This document shows positions 30,482 to 39,513 of a stretch of 64,000 bases of DNA, in pieces. Origin of the DNA: Pontibacter kalidii (GTDB lineage Bacteria > Bacteroidota > Bacteroidia > Cytophagales > Hymenobacteraceae); NCBI RefSeq assembly GCF_026278245.1, contig NZ_CP111079.1, forward strand, positions 2,358,501 through 2,422,500. Reading direction: 5' to 3'. A model generated the notes under the pieces. That model was not told the origin of the DNA, made no database searches, and worked only from the letters and a program-made list of their open reading frames with translations. Position 1 is the stretch's first letter. Each line of letters begins with the position of its first letter. Made by a program: the position numbers and the translations under genes.

Positions 30482-31516
30482 TCATTGCCTTTGTTTCAAC
30501 ATAATCTTCACGTGGCCGCCTGACCTGGTGTATGAAAAACCATTCACGAAGGCAAGGCCGTCGAGAACACGCTCCAGCGTCTCCTGATGGTATTCGCCCG
30601 TGTAGTTCCAGTCATTGACCCGCATGCCGCCCGTCTCCACCTCGATGCGCACGCCGTACCAGCTTTCCAGTTCCCGAACCACCTGGTCCATACTTGCCTT
30701 TCGGAAAAAGAGCACACCTTCTTTCCAGGCCAGTACTTCCCTCCTGTCGAACGGAGTGACTGCGAACTGCTGCGATGCCTTATCAAAAGACAGCTGCTGC
30801 CCCGGCACCAGGTGGGATAATAACTGCTTCCGGCCCTGGTCCTCTTTCTCCACCTTCACCTGGCCTGTAGCCAGCGCCACTTTGATGGTACCGTCCTGTT
30901 GGTTGTAGTCGATGTTGAAGGAAGTACCCAGGGCTTGTGTGGAGATGCCCCCGGTACGTACAATGAAGGGCCGCAGGCTGTCTTTGGCTACCTCGAAGAA
31001 AGCCTCTCCCTGCAGTATGATCTCACGAGTCTCCTGCCCAAAGCCCTCTGCAAAGGAAACACTGCTTCCCGCATTCAGCTTTATCATTGAACCGTCGGCT
31101 AAATGGAGTGTCTTCTTAACCCCAGGAGCTGCCTCAATCGTCTGGTAAACCACTCTGGCCGGCCCGGAGCCAGAGGAGTTCAGCTTCAGAACCCCGATCA
31201 AGATAAGGGGCAGTAGCACTGCAGCTGCGACTCTTGCCCAGATGGGTACGGCGTCAGCTTTCCTGAACCTGATAACCTTGCCCGGCTCCTCCTGCTCAGC
31301 TGACTTCCCGATCTGCGCCCGTATTTTGCGTAACACCTGCCCCGCATCATGGTCCTGAACCACTGCAGGCTTTCGGCCTGCCTCCTCCCAGAGCGCAGAC
31401 AGGTCCTGCTCCTTGTTAGGGCTCAGTTGTTGTTCTCTGAACCAGTGCAGCACCTCCTGCACCTCCTCGGCTGAGCATTCTCCTTTATAGAACCTATCCA
31501 ATAGTTCGCTGTCCAT
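30482..31516 (-). CDS. FecR-family anti-sigma factor
   Basis: 344 residues. Cytosolic N-terminal helical region (about 1-85, LLDRFYKGECSAEEVQEVLHW), one membrane helix (VPIWARVAAAVLLPLILIGVL, about 90-110), and periplasmic FecR domain (TIEAAPGVKKTLHLADGSMIKLNAGSSV, about 125-215), then the DUF4974 domain (FFRKASMDQVVRELESWYGV, about 265-340) that docks the STN domain. It holds the ECF sigma factor until SusC is loaded. Divergent from the sigma gene. Confidence 0.94.
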   Translation of the reverse strand: MDSELLDRFYKGECSAEEVQEVLHWFREQQLSPNKEQDLSALWEEAGRKPAVVQDHDAGQVLRKIRAQIGKSAEQEEPGKVIRFRKADAVPIWARVAAAVLLPLILIGVLKLNSSGSGPARVVYQTIEAAPGVKKTLHLADGSMIKLNAGSSVSFAEGFGQETREIILQGEAFFEVAKDSLRPFIVRTGGISTQALGTSFNIDYNQQDGTIKVALATGQVKVEKEDQGRKQLLSHLVPGQQLSFDKASQQFAVTPFDRREVLAWKEGVLFFRKASMDQVVRELESWYGVRIEVETGGMRVNDWNYTGEYHQETLERVLDGLAFVNGFSYTRSGGHVKIMLKQRQ

Positions 31517-31637
31517 TTCTTTAAATTGGTATATATAGAATACACATCAAGCTGCCTTTGCACCACCTCCCGTTCAAAAATAATTAAGCGCTCACTTTTG
31601 AGGAGTTGTTTTAACTCATTACATTTAGCAACTGCAT

Positions 31638-31676
31638 CCCTAAGCTACAGCTGTTACGCCAAGCTGTAGCTTAGGG
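31638..31676. promoter_or_regulatory. 15-bp inverted repeat between fecR-like and sigma genes
   Basis: CCCTAAGCTACAGCT and AGCTGTAGCTTAGGG form a perfect 15-bp inverted repeat around GTTACGCCA. It lies between the divergent FecR gene (start 31516) and ECF sigma gene (start 31717). It could be an operator read on both sides or a hairpin in the sigma leader. Confidence 0.6.
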
Positions 31677-31716
31677 AGATCATGTCTTGTCATCTCACCT
31701 AATCACACACGATCAC

Positions 31717-32277
31717 ATGAAGCTGAAGGGCGTCAACTGTCTGCCCGATGCCATAGCGGCTCTCAGGGCAGGAGATATAGCTGTTTTTGAAAATTTGTAC
31801 GACCTGTTCGAGCCCAGGCTGTTCGCGTTTGCCATGCACCTCCTTGGGCATAAGGAAGAGGCGGAGGAAATAGTACAGGAGGTTTTTCTCAAGGTATGGG
31901 AGGGGCGCAGCCAGCTGAACCCGGAACAAAACTTTGGGGGATACCTATTCAGCATCGCGAAGAACATCGCCTATAACAGGGCCCGGCATAGGGCCTATGA
32001 GGTTGCATTCGCCCAGTATTTTAAGGTCACCGGTACTGGCGCCGGGTGCTTTACAGAGGAAACGATTGCCTACCGAGACCTGGAAAGGCTACTCCAGGAA
32101 ACATATGCAACACTGCCTCCTGTAAGGCGACAGGTGTTTGTGCTTAGCCGCCTGGAGGGCAAGAGCAATGGTGAAATTGCTCAGCTGCTCAGCACCAGCA
32201 CCAGCAACATTGAGAACCATCTCCATAAGGCGCTAAAAGCCATCAGGGAAAAGCTCAGGATCAGCAATGCCCTCTAG
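31717..32277 (+). CDS. ECF sigma factor (FecI-like)
   Basis: About 186 residues. Sigma region 2 is visible in FENLYDLFEPRLFAFAMHLL and EEAEEIVQEVFLKVWEGR, with the conserved D/E-x-x-Q-x-x-F-x-x-x-W core, and region 4 in LPPVRRQVFVLSRLEGKSNGEIAQLLSTSTSNIENHLHKA. It matches the Bacteroidota PUL-linked sigma group. I chose ATG at 31717; a TTG-initiated form would begin ten codons earlier. It should direct transcription of susC and following genes when the glycan is sensed. Confidence 0.93.
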   Translation: MKLKGVNCLPDAIAALRAGDIAVFENLYDLFEPRLFAFAMHLLGHKEEAEEIVQEVFLKVWEGRSQLNPEQNFGGYLFSIAKNIAYNRARHRAYEVAFAQYFKVTGTGAGCFTEETIAYRDLERLLQETYATLPPVRRQVFVLSRLEGKSNGEIAQLLSTSTSNIENHLHKALKAIREKLRISNAL

Positions 32278-32426
32278 TATTTGCTGGGTAAAGGAAGAAT
32301 AACGTGTAAACTACAGTGGCAAGCGTAGAAGGAGTAAAAGCATCCAAAGCCTAACCGCCCTGGAGCCGTTTTTGGTCCCCTCCTTCCGGATGAAGGCATC
32401 CCGTCCGCACATAGTGAATAAGTAAG

Positions 32427-32771
32427 TCAGTTAGGAGAATGGTGGTAGGCAGAGTTCGTCTCCTCTTTTACCGCCTGTGCGGCTACGGTACTTGTGAAAA
32501 GACGGCTCTTGTTTCCTGCAGACTCTTTGTAGCGCAGCTTCAGCGGCAGCACATCCCCGGAGGTGGCAGCCTCAGGATTTACCCTTGCCTGCTGGTACTT
32601 GTACTCATCCACCTTGTCTGCCGACACCTCTTCCTTACGAGGGCCAACAGGCACCAACTCATAGAGCGTCATCACCGTGTGCCCCGTCCCCAACTCGCCG
32701 ACGTTTTTCTTATCGTTGCTGAAATCTTGCGCCTGGTCCGGGAAGGGCCAGCATGGAAACCGGCAACCCAA
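32427..32771 (-). pseudogene. vWA/YfbK-type protein, C-terminal (DUF3520) remnant
   Basis: The sequence QDFSNDKKNVGELGTGHTVM, TLYELVPVG, VDEYKYQQARVNPEAATSGD and LPLKLRYKESAGNKSRLF matches the C-terminal DUF3520 part of YfbK-like proteins, which have about 600 residues with a vWA domain before it. The vWA domain is absent: upstream of QDFSND the sequence is unrelated. No proper start. A deletion remnant, next to the end of the PUL regulator. Confidence 0.65.
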
Positions 32772-32991
32772 GGTAAAAACCTTATCCTACAACAGGTGAA
32801 GGTAAGGGTGAGAATCACGTGAAAGTTCGACTCCCAGAGGTCTGCAACTTCATTTATTTTCCAAATCACAGTCATCTTTCCTTAGATTATGTTCTCCAAC
32901 TTTTATCGGGTATGTCGTATAAGAGCATGAGAAAACAAAGCCTTCCCTTAGATTTGTTATCTTGCAACTTCCAATTGATAAAGCCTTACCC

Positions 32992-34257
32992 ATGGATTTA
33001 TATAGGTTCTTAGTACATCTGCCTGACACCGTTGTTCTACTCTCCCCTGAACTGAAAGTGCTGGACGCTACAGACGAGTACTTTCGGGTGACAATGCGCA
33101 CACGTGAAACCCTGGTGGGGAAAGACTTTCTGAGCGAGTTCCCCAACAACCCGGGCGAGCCAGAGTCCATGAATGAAGGGCGGCTGCGCAAGTCGCTGGA
33201 AAAGGTACTGCAGACAAAGCAGCCTGATTTTCTGGACGTGCTGCGCTACGACATTCCCAGCTCCGATGGAAGCTTCGATGTCAGGTATTGGGAGGCGGTG
33301 CATACACCCGTTCTAGACGAGGCGGGGAACATAGCATTCATCATCCAGAAAACCTCCGATGTAACCGAACGGGAACTGCACAAGCAGGCGCTGGCCGTGC
33401 AGGAAAGCAAGTTCAGGTTCATGGCAGACGCTATGCCCCAGCTCATCTTTACCACAGATCCACAGGGGGAACTCACCTACCTCAACCAGCGCTGGAGCAC
33501 CTATACAGGTATTCCAGTGGAAGAGCTGCTCCAGCATAACTGGCACCAGGTCATCCATCCGGGTGACTTGACGGCTGTGTCGGCCAAGTGGCAGGAAGCC
33601 TTCGAAAACGGCAGGGAGATGCAAGTAGAGGTGCGCAAGCTCGACCGCAACGGTAGTTACCGTTGGCACCTTTGCCGTAGCCTTCCAATGCAAGACGAGC
33701 AGGGCAACATCATCATGTGGGTGGGCAGCTCCACCGACATCCACGAGACACGCCTGCTGGTGCAGGAGTTGCTTACCTCGAACGAGCAGATGGTGGCGAT
33801 GGCCGACCAGGTGCAGCAGGCTTTCCAGAAGGCGGAGGTAGAGCGCAGGGTGATGGAGCGGCTGATACAAAAGGCCCCATTCTTCTGCTGTGTGCTCAAG
33901 GGGCCCGAGCACCGCTTCGAGCTGGTCAACGAAAACTACCAGATGCTCATGCCGGGCAAAGAGTTGGTAGGCAAGACGGTGGCCGAGGCCATGCCGGAGG
34001 TAGTCGAGCAGGGCTTCGTAGACCTGCTGGATGGGGTGTACCGCACGGGCGAGGAGTATGTTGCCGAAAACACCCCGCTGAAACTGGACCGTTACGCCAC
34101 GGGCAATCTGGAGGACATATACGTCACCTTTATCTATCAGGCGGTGCGGGACGAGCAGGACAAAGTTTCTGGGATTCTCGTCTTCGGCCAAGACGTAACC
34201 GAGCAGGCCCGGTTAGAGCAACGGGCAAGGGAGTTGGGTATCAGCATAGGACAGTAG
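32992..34257 (+). CDS. Multi-PAS sensor protein
   Basis: About 421 residues from ATG at 32992 (a TTG frame begins ten codons before). Three PAS domains: about 1-130 (VLLSPELKVLDATDEYFRVT), about 135-265 (MPQLIFTTDPQGELTYLNQR ending in WVGSSTDIHETR), and about 295-415 (APFFCCVLKGPEHRFELVNE). The 270-300 linker is coiled-coil-like (SNEQMVAMADQVQQAFQKAE). No histidine-kinase or cyclase domain follows: the frame meets TAG at 34255-34257 and then continues as a CZB-like domain. Ligands are unknown. Cytosolic. Confidence 0.82.
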   Translation: MDLYRFLVHLPDTVVLLSPELKVLDATDEYFRVTMRTRETLVGKDFLSEFPNNPGEPESMNEGRLRKSLEKVLQTKQPDFLDVLRYDIPSSDGSFDVRYWEAVHTPVLDEAGNIAFIIQKTSDVTERELHKQALAVQESKFRFMADAMPQLIFTTDPQGELTYLNQRWSTYTGIPVEELLQHNWHQVIHPGDLTAVSAKWQEAFENGREMQVEVRKLDRNGSYRWHLCRSLPMQDEQGNIIMWVGSSTDIHETRLLVQELLTSNEQMVAMADQVQQAFQKAEVERRVMERLIQKAPFFCCVLKGPEHRFELVNENYQMLMPGKELVGKTVAEAMPEVVEQGFVDLLDGVYRTGEEYVAENTPLKLDRYATGNLEDIYVTFIYQAVRDEQDKVSGILVFGQDVTEQARLEQRARELGISIGQ

Positions 34258-34641
34258 GTACATCGCACAGTCATCGGAGAAAACGCCAAAGTGGACATCG
34301 TTCAAATTGATCTACAGCAGCTACGGATAAAGCACATCTTCTTCAAGACGAGGGTGCGGGCGATTCTATACGGTGGCACCTATGACGCTTCGCTCTTCTC
34401 CCCACAGAGCCCCGTAGACATCTGGTTCAGCACAACAGGCAGCCAGCGATACGCGGGTTCGGCAGAGGTCATGAAACTCTCGAGGCTGCACCAGAGTCTT
34501 GTCTTCTCAGGCCGGACCCTCTACCGCCAGTACATTGCTGGGAACATTGAGCAGGCACACGATGAGATGAAGAACATCGATAGCCTTTCCGAGCAATTCC
34601 TCGCACTACTTTCCCAGATGGAACAAGGCACAAAAGCTTAG
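34258..34641 (+). pseudogene. CZB-like domain, separated from the PAS protein by one TAG
   Basis: The frame directly continues the PAS gene after its TAG (VHRTVIGENAKVDIVQIDL...). It holds a chemoreceptor zinc-binding-like helical domain: LRIKHIFFKTRVRAILYGGT with the first His, then PVDIWFSTTGSQRYAGSAEV and KLSRLHQSLVFSGRTLYRQY with a later His. The usual C-x-x-G-x-W Cys is replaced (SPVDIW) and only part of the H/C/H/H zinc set is left. A GTG at 34291 could start it alone. Either a separate small protein or, more likely, the tail of the PAS protein after a nonsense change. Confidence 0.6.
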
Positions 34642-35112
34642 TTCCAAGCAACTTATAAACTACACCCTCATTTCCATACCTTATCCCCAAAATACGTTTC
34701 CGGTAACTTTCGCTATAGGATGAGGTGCCGCGCTTACCTTTTAGTTTATTTCCCCCTTCTCCAACCCGGCAACGGACTTAGACAAGGGACAATGCAGGTA
34801 CTAAGTACTCCCTGTACCACTAAGTCAGCAAGCGGGGATAAGAGTAATGTTTACTTCCTTATGGAGGGGTTGTTAGTAACCTGTTGCCTTATCGAACAGC
34901 TCTTGCGGTACTAGTTCAGGGAAACTCAACATTGCCAGATTAATACTTAAGTAATTCAGTAATCCAACAGAATAACATCTGGCAAACTTTTGTAAACAAC
35001 CTGACTCACAAATCATAACTCCTACTATAGTTGACACCTACTAAAACCGTATTGATTTATACTTACCAGCAGAGGCTATGCTACACAAGCGCGCTAGCCT
35101 GATGCAACACAA
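34642..35112. other. Intergenic, no gene recognised
   Basis: 471 bp between the CZB-like segment and the M1 peptidase gene. A 64-codon plus frame at 34720-34914 has no family features and poor composition, so I do not call it. I see no strong hairpin. Confidence 0.4.
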
Positions 35113-36756
35113 TCATTTAGCGGCAACTGCCTCTACATAGAAATCATTGCTTACTTCTATAACAGCATTTTTCTTCCGCATCTTTATTTCCTTCCAGGTG
35201 GTAGCTGGTTCAAGCCATTGTTCTTCTCCGTTTACCAGTACCTTTACCGGCATGTTGAAACCATCTACTGCATTGCTCCATCTATAGTTCAGCTTTTTGC
35301 CTTTTACCTGATACTCCAGCTTTGGAACACGCACATCGCGCAGGTACTGATCGAAGAACGGCGCTAGGTTGCGGCCAACATGCTGGCTCAGGTAGTTCTC
35401 GATCTGCTGCGTGGTTACCGTCTGGTGGTAAAACTCCTTGTTGAGGCCGCGCAGGATGCTGCGCCACTTCTCATCATCGTTCACGATCTGGCGCAGGGTG
35501 TGCAGCATGTTACCCCCTTTGTAGTACATGTCGCCGGAACCACCTTTGTTTACTCCATACACGCCAATAATCGGGCGATCATTCTTGATGTTCATGCGGG
35601 TGCCGATCACATAGGCGCTGCTGGCTTCTTTGCCATAGTGGTAGTCCAAAAACAGATTCTCCGAGTAATTGGTAAAGCTCTCGTGGATCCACATATCAGC
35701 CACATCCTTGTTGGTGATGTTGTTGGCAAACCACTCGTGCCCCGATTCATGGATGATAATGAAATCAAACTTTAGTCCCCAGCCAGTACCGCTCAGGTCG
35801 CGGCCACGGTAACCGTTCTGATACCCGTTGCCATACGTTACGGCACTTTGGTGTTCCATGCCCAGATAAGGCACTTCCACCAGTTTGTAGCCGTCTTCAT
35901 AGAACGGGTACGGGCCAAACCAGTGCTCCAAAGCCTGCAGCGTGCGTGGGGCATCTTTAAACTGTACTTTGGCTTTGTCCAGGTTCTCCTTCAGCACATA
36001 GTAGTCGCAATCGAGCACGCCTTTCTCTCCCTGGTATTTTTCAGAAAAATGGGCGTAATCGCCGATGCTGATGTTCACGCCATAGTTGTTGATCGGGTTG
36101 GACACAAACCAATGGAAGGTCTTGGTACGGTCGTTATGCTGCTCCACTTTGCGGAGACGGCCATTCGATACATCCATCAGATGGTCCGGTACACGAACGC
36201 TGATGAGCATACTGTCGGGCTCGTCGTACATGTGATCTTTGCAGGGCCACCACATGCTGGCACCGTCGCCCTGATTCGAGTTCGCTATAAACGGATTGCC
36301 ATTTTTATCTTTCTTCCAGGTGATGCCCCCACTCCAGGGCGGGTTGGTGCTGACGGTAGGCTTGCCGCCAAAGTATACTTCTACTTTATCCACGGCACCC
36401 GTTTGCTGATTTTTTGCCAGCTGTACGAAGTAGGCATTGCCTTCGCGCTTAAATTGAAGTGGCTTCCCATCCTGCATTACTTTTTCGATGGCCATCGGCG
36501 CCTGCATGTCTACCTGCATGACCTGCTTCGGCTCCAGCACTTTATATTGGATCGTGTTCATGCCTTGGATGGTGCTGTCTGCCGGATTTACCTGTACGCT
36601 CAGATGATAGTACGTCAGGTCCCACCAGGCACGCTCGGGCGTGATAGAGCCACGCAGCGTATCCTGCCGGGTAAACTCAGACTTTTGAGCAAAGGCGCTG
36701 AAGCTGCAGAGCAGGATCAGGCAAAGTATAGAAACGCGGGTGATGTTGTTTTTCAT
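35113..36756 (-). CDS. M1-family metallopeptidase (aminopeptidase), secreted
   Basis: 547 residues with a signal peptide (VSILCLILLCSFSAFAQ). An N-terminal beta domain (about 30-260) precedes the catalytic domain with HESGHEW followed after 18 residues by the Glu of HESFTNYSENLF: the exact HEXXH-x18-E zinc motif. GMEHQSAVTYGNG is the M1 exopeptidase (GxMEN-like) motif in the variant form of this subfamily. It should remove N-terminal residues from peptides in the periplasm. Its stop is far from neighbours; the S9 peptidase lies 106 bp upstream on the same strand. Confidence 0.93.
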   Translation of the reverse strand: MKNNITRVSILCLILLCSFSAFAQKSEFTRQDTLRGSITPERAWWDLTYYHLSVQVNPADSTIQGMNTIQYKVLEPKQVMQVDMQAPMAIEKVMQDGKPLQFKREGNAYFVQLAKNQQTGAVDKVEVYFGGKPTVSTNPPWSGGITWKKDKNGNPFIANSNQGDGASMWWPCKDHMYDEPDSMLISVRVPDHLMDVSNGRLRKVEQHNDRTKTFHWFVSNPINNYGVNISIGDYAHFSEKYQGEKGVLDCDYYVLKENLDKAKVQFKDAPRTLQALEHWFGPYPFYEDGYKLVEVPYLGMEHQSAVTYGNGYQNGYRGRDLSGTGWGLKFDFIIIHESGHEWFANNITNKDVADMWIHESFTNYSENLFLDYHYGKEASSAYVIGTRMNIKNDRPIIGVYGVNKGGSGDMYYKGGNMLHTLRQIVNDDEKWRSILRGLNKEFYHQTVTTQQIENYLSQHVGRNLAPFFDQYLRDVRVPKLEYQVKGKKLNYRWSNAVDGFNMPVKVLVNGEEQWLEPATTWKEIKMRKKNAVIEVSNDFYVEAVAAK

Positions 36757-36862
36757 GCGTCAGAGGTTTTAGCCTATTTGTTCGGGTGTTACCTTCGAAA
36801 GTATAAATATCAGGCACAGCCGGTAGCATTCTCTTTTACCAGCTGTGCCTTTTAAGGTATAA

Positions 36863-39067
36863 CTACCTACCCCCCGGCGGGCAGTACTGCTTCAGGTAAT
36901 TCGTAAACAAAGTCGAAAGGTGCCCGTTGGTGCCTTCGCCTTCCGAGATGCTGTGCGATCGGTTCGGGTAAGGCATAAACTGGAACTGCTTGTTATACTT
37001 GATCAGCTCATTTATTAACTGCTCGGCATTGTTATAGTGCACGTTGTCGTCGCCGGTGCCATGGATGTAAAGCAGGTTGCCCTGCAGGTTTTTGGCATGG
37101 GTGATGGGTGAGCCTTGTACAAAATCTTCGCGGTTCTCCTGCGGCAGGCCCATGTAGCGCTCCTGGTAAATGTTATCGTAGGTGAGTTGGTTAGCTACAG
37201 CTGCTACCGAAATCCCTGTTTTATAGATGTCCGGGTGCTGGAAGAGCAGGTTAAGCGTAGCAGAACCGCCGCCACTCCAGCCCCAGACTGCCACCCTTTC
37301 AGCATCTACATATGGTAATTTGAGCAGCTCTTTGGCAGCAGCAGCCTGATCGGAGATGTTGAGCTGTCCAACTTTCCGGTAGATGCTCTTGCGCCAGTCT
37401 CTTCCTTTTGGTGCGGGCGTACCCCGGTTATCCACCGATACATAGAGGTAACCATCCTCGGCCATGTTGCCCTTGTACAGATTGTTTTGACCTGCACCAT
37501 ATGTATCGGTTACAGTTTGGCCGGCTGGCTCCGTGTATACATAAAACACGATCGGGTACTTCTTCTTCGGATCAAAATTGGCAGGTTTGGCCATCCAGGC
37601 ATCCATCTCTACCCCATCCGCAGTTTTAACCTTGATAAATTCCACGCCACTGGCTGCTTTATCTGCTGTAGCCAATGCTTTGGCAACGGCGCTTTCGCCA
37701 CCTGTAGCCTTGTGGTTTGGCAACGATACCCACTCACTTACTGGTTTTGTGTAGTGGTTCGAAAAGCGGTGCTGTGCATACTTGGCATTAGGCGACAAAG
37801 TATACGTATGGGTGCCTGGCTGCGACGCCGGGGTAAGACGCTCTGCCTTGCCTTTGCCATTCAGGCGCGTGCGGTAAAGGTACTGTTGCGTGGCATTGTC
37901 CGGTGAGGCCAGAAAGTAGACGTATCCTCCCATTTCGTCGACACCGGCAATCTCCATCACATCGTAGTTGCCTTTGGTGATCAGGTTTTCTTTTTTGCCG
38001 TCGCGGCTTACGCGGTAGAGGTGGCGCCAGCCGTCTTTCTCGCTCGCCCACAGAAACTCTTTGCCGCCACTCAACCAGTCCCAACCGCCATAACTATAGG
38101 AATTGTCCCAGCTCGGCATAATATCGATCCAGGCCTCGTCCTGCTCTTTGTAAATCGGCTTTGCTTTGCCGTTAGCCGCATCGCACAGGTACAATATACT
38201 TTCGTTTTGCTTGCGGTTCAGTTGTTGCACGATCAGTTCATCGGCAGAAGCAGCCCATTCCATGCGGGGCAGGTAGGTGTTGCTTGGGTTTCCGGGAATT
38301 TCCATCCAGCGGGTAGCAGCGTTATGGATGTCTACCACGCCAATCTTATAAGGCGATGGTGCCTCCCCGGCTACCGGGTACTCGACCGGAATCACTTTGG
38401 CATAGACACCATCCAGCATGTCGAACATGATGTAGTCTTTTACCTGCGTTGCATCCAGCTGCCAGTAGGCAATTCTTTTGCTGTCGGGGCTCCAGCGGAA
38501 ACCGTCTCGGGCAGAGAATTCTTCTTCGTAGGCCCAGTCGAAGGTACCGTTGATGAGCTTGCGGGTGCCGTCTTTCGTTAACTGCTTTTGCTGCCCACTT
38601 TGCAGGTCCTCTACAAAGATATTGTGCTCGCTTACATAGGCCACCTTGCCTCCGTCCGGCGAGAATTTGGCAAACATCAGCGATGACTCCGGCCTTCCGG
38701 CTCCCAGCTGCCGCAGCTGTTTTGTCTGCAGGTCATATACCCAGTAATCGCCCCGAGTATCGTAGCGCCATACTTTTTGGGTATTGGTATAGATCAGCAC
38801 TTTCTCTTCATCAGCAGACAAAGCAAAGCCCCGCACCTTTAAGGGTTCGGTTTTACCGGCTGGTACCAGTGCTGTCTTCTCCAGGAAAACACTGGAAGTC
38901 ACATCCGGCAACGTATACTTTACCAGCTGCCCCTGCTCTGCCTGCAGATAGGCATTACCGGCTTTCAGCCACTGGCGGTTCTGGTTGCCCTGGGCAAGGG
39001 AGGTAGCTGTAAAGATTAAAAGCAGCAACAGCTGCAGTAAAATATTTCGGAGTTTTAATTGGAACAT
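36863..39067 (-). CDS. S9 family peptidase, dipeptidyl-peptidase IV type, secreted
   Basis: 734 residues. Signal peptide (LLLLLIFTATSLAQG), DPPIV beta-propeller (about 40-480) and alpha/beta hydrolase domain (about 490-734). Catalytic triad: Ser in VWGWSGGGSATL, Asp in GTGDDNVHYNN, His in NRSHSISEG. The propeller has FDWAYEEEFSARDGFRWSPD with the double Glu that binds the N-terminus of substrates. DPPIV cleaves X-Pro dipeptides, which fits the nearby Pro/Hyp pathway. Confidence 0.95.
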   Translation of the reverse strand: MFQLKLRNILLQLLLLLIFTATSLAQGNQNRQWLKAGNAYLQAEQGQLVKYTLPDVTSSVFLEKTALVPAGKTEPLKVRGFALSADEEKVLIYTNTQKVWRYDTRGDYWVYDLQTKQLRQLGAGRPESSLMFAKFSPDGGKVAYVSEHNIFVEDLQSGQQKQLTKDGTRKLINGTFDWAYEEEFSARDGFRWSPDSKRIAYWQLDATQVKDYIMFDMLDGVYAKVIPVEYPVAGEAPSPYKIGVVDIHNAATRWMEIPGNPSNTYLPRMEWAASADELIVQQLNRKQNESILYLCDAANGKAKPIYKEQDEAWIDIMPSWDNSYSYGGWDWLSGGKEFLWASEKDGWRHLYRVSRDGKKENLITKGNYDVMEIAGVDEMGGYVYFLASPDNATQQYLYRTRLNGKGKAERLTPASQPGTHTYTLSPNAKYAQHRFSNHYTKPVSEWVSLPNHKATGGESAVAKALATADKAASGVEFIKVKTADGVEMDAWMAKPANFDPKKKYPIVFYVYTEPAGQTVTDTYGAGQNNLYKGNMAEDGYLYVSVDNRGTPAPKGRDWRKSIYRKVGQLNISDQAAAAKELLKLPYVDAERVAVWGWSGGGSATLNLLFQHPDIYKTGISVAAVANQLTYDNIYQERYMGLPQENREDFVQGSPITHAKNLQGNLLYIHGTGDDNVHYNNAEQLINELIKYNKQFQFMPYPNRSHSISEGEGTNGHLSTLFTNYLKQYCPPGGR

Positions 39068-39513
39068 ACCTAAGTATCGTTATAGCTAGAAGTGTAATAA
39101 GTCGTTCTAAGAATTTAGATTATCTTGAGTCAAAAACTATAGCCCTGCAGCAAACTATAGTGCAGTAGCTCAACTGACCGACGGTCAGGGTTAGAAATTT
39201 ACACTTTAATTTGAAACTGTGCACACTACAACGGGCCAAAGTATATCCTGCTGGCAGCTTTTCCCTGTAATCTCTCCAAACCATAAAAAGGTAAACTTGC
39301 AGGAAGCAATCAATTCAGGCATGCTGCCCTCTGTACTATACTTCCACTCTTCATTATTAAAGTAACTGATTAACTACAGGTTACACTTCACCTTTGACAT
39401 GTATATCCTCTCTTTTGATAATAATAACCGGTGACTCTGCTACTGCCTGTCAGTAACCAATAGGCCATAAGGTCGTTAGTTTCAGAACCTGACAATTAAA
39501 AACTACTTTATCT
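39068..39513. other. Divergent intergenic region with palindrome
   Basis: 446 bp between the DPPIV-type gene and the divergent MBL gene. It contains the palindrome at 39174-39188 and is AT-rich near 39350-39430. No small gene is visible. Confidence 0.5.
39174..39188. promoter_or_regulatory. TetR-type palindrome CTGACC-GAC-GGTCAG
   Basis: Perfect 6-3-6 palindrome, 107 bp before the DPPIV start and 325 bp before the MBL start. GACCG/CGGTC palindromes are typical TetR-family operators. No TetR gene is present in this window, so a regulator elsewhere would be needed. Confidence 0.45.

Noticed and set aside
34720..34914. 64-codon plus-strand frame after the CZB-like domain
   Set aside because: No ribosome-binding site, no family features, stands in a non-coding gap.
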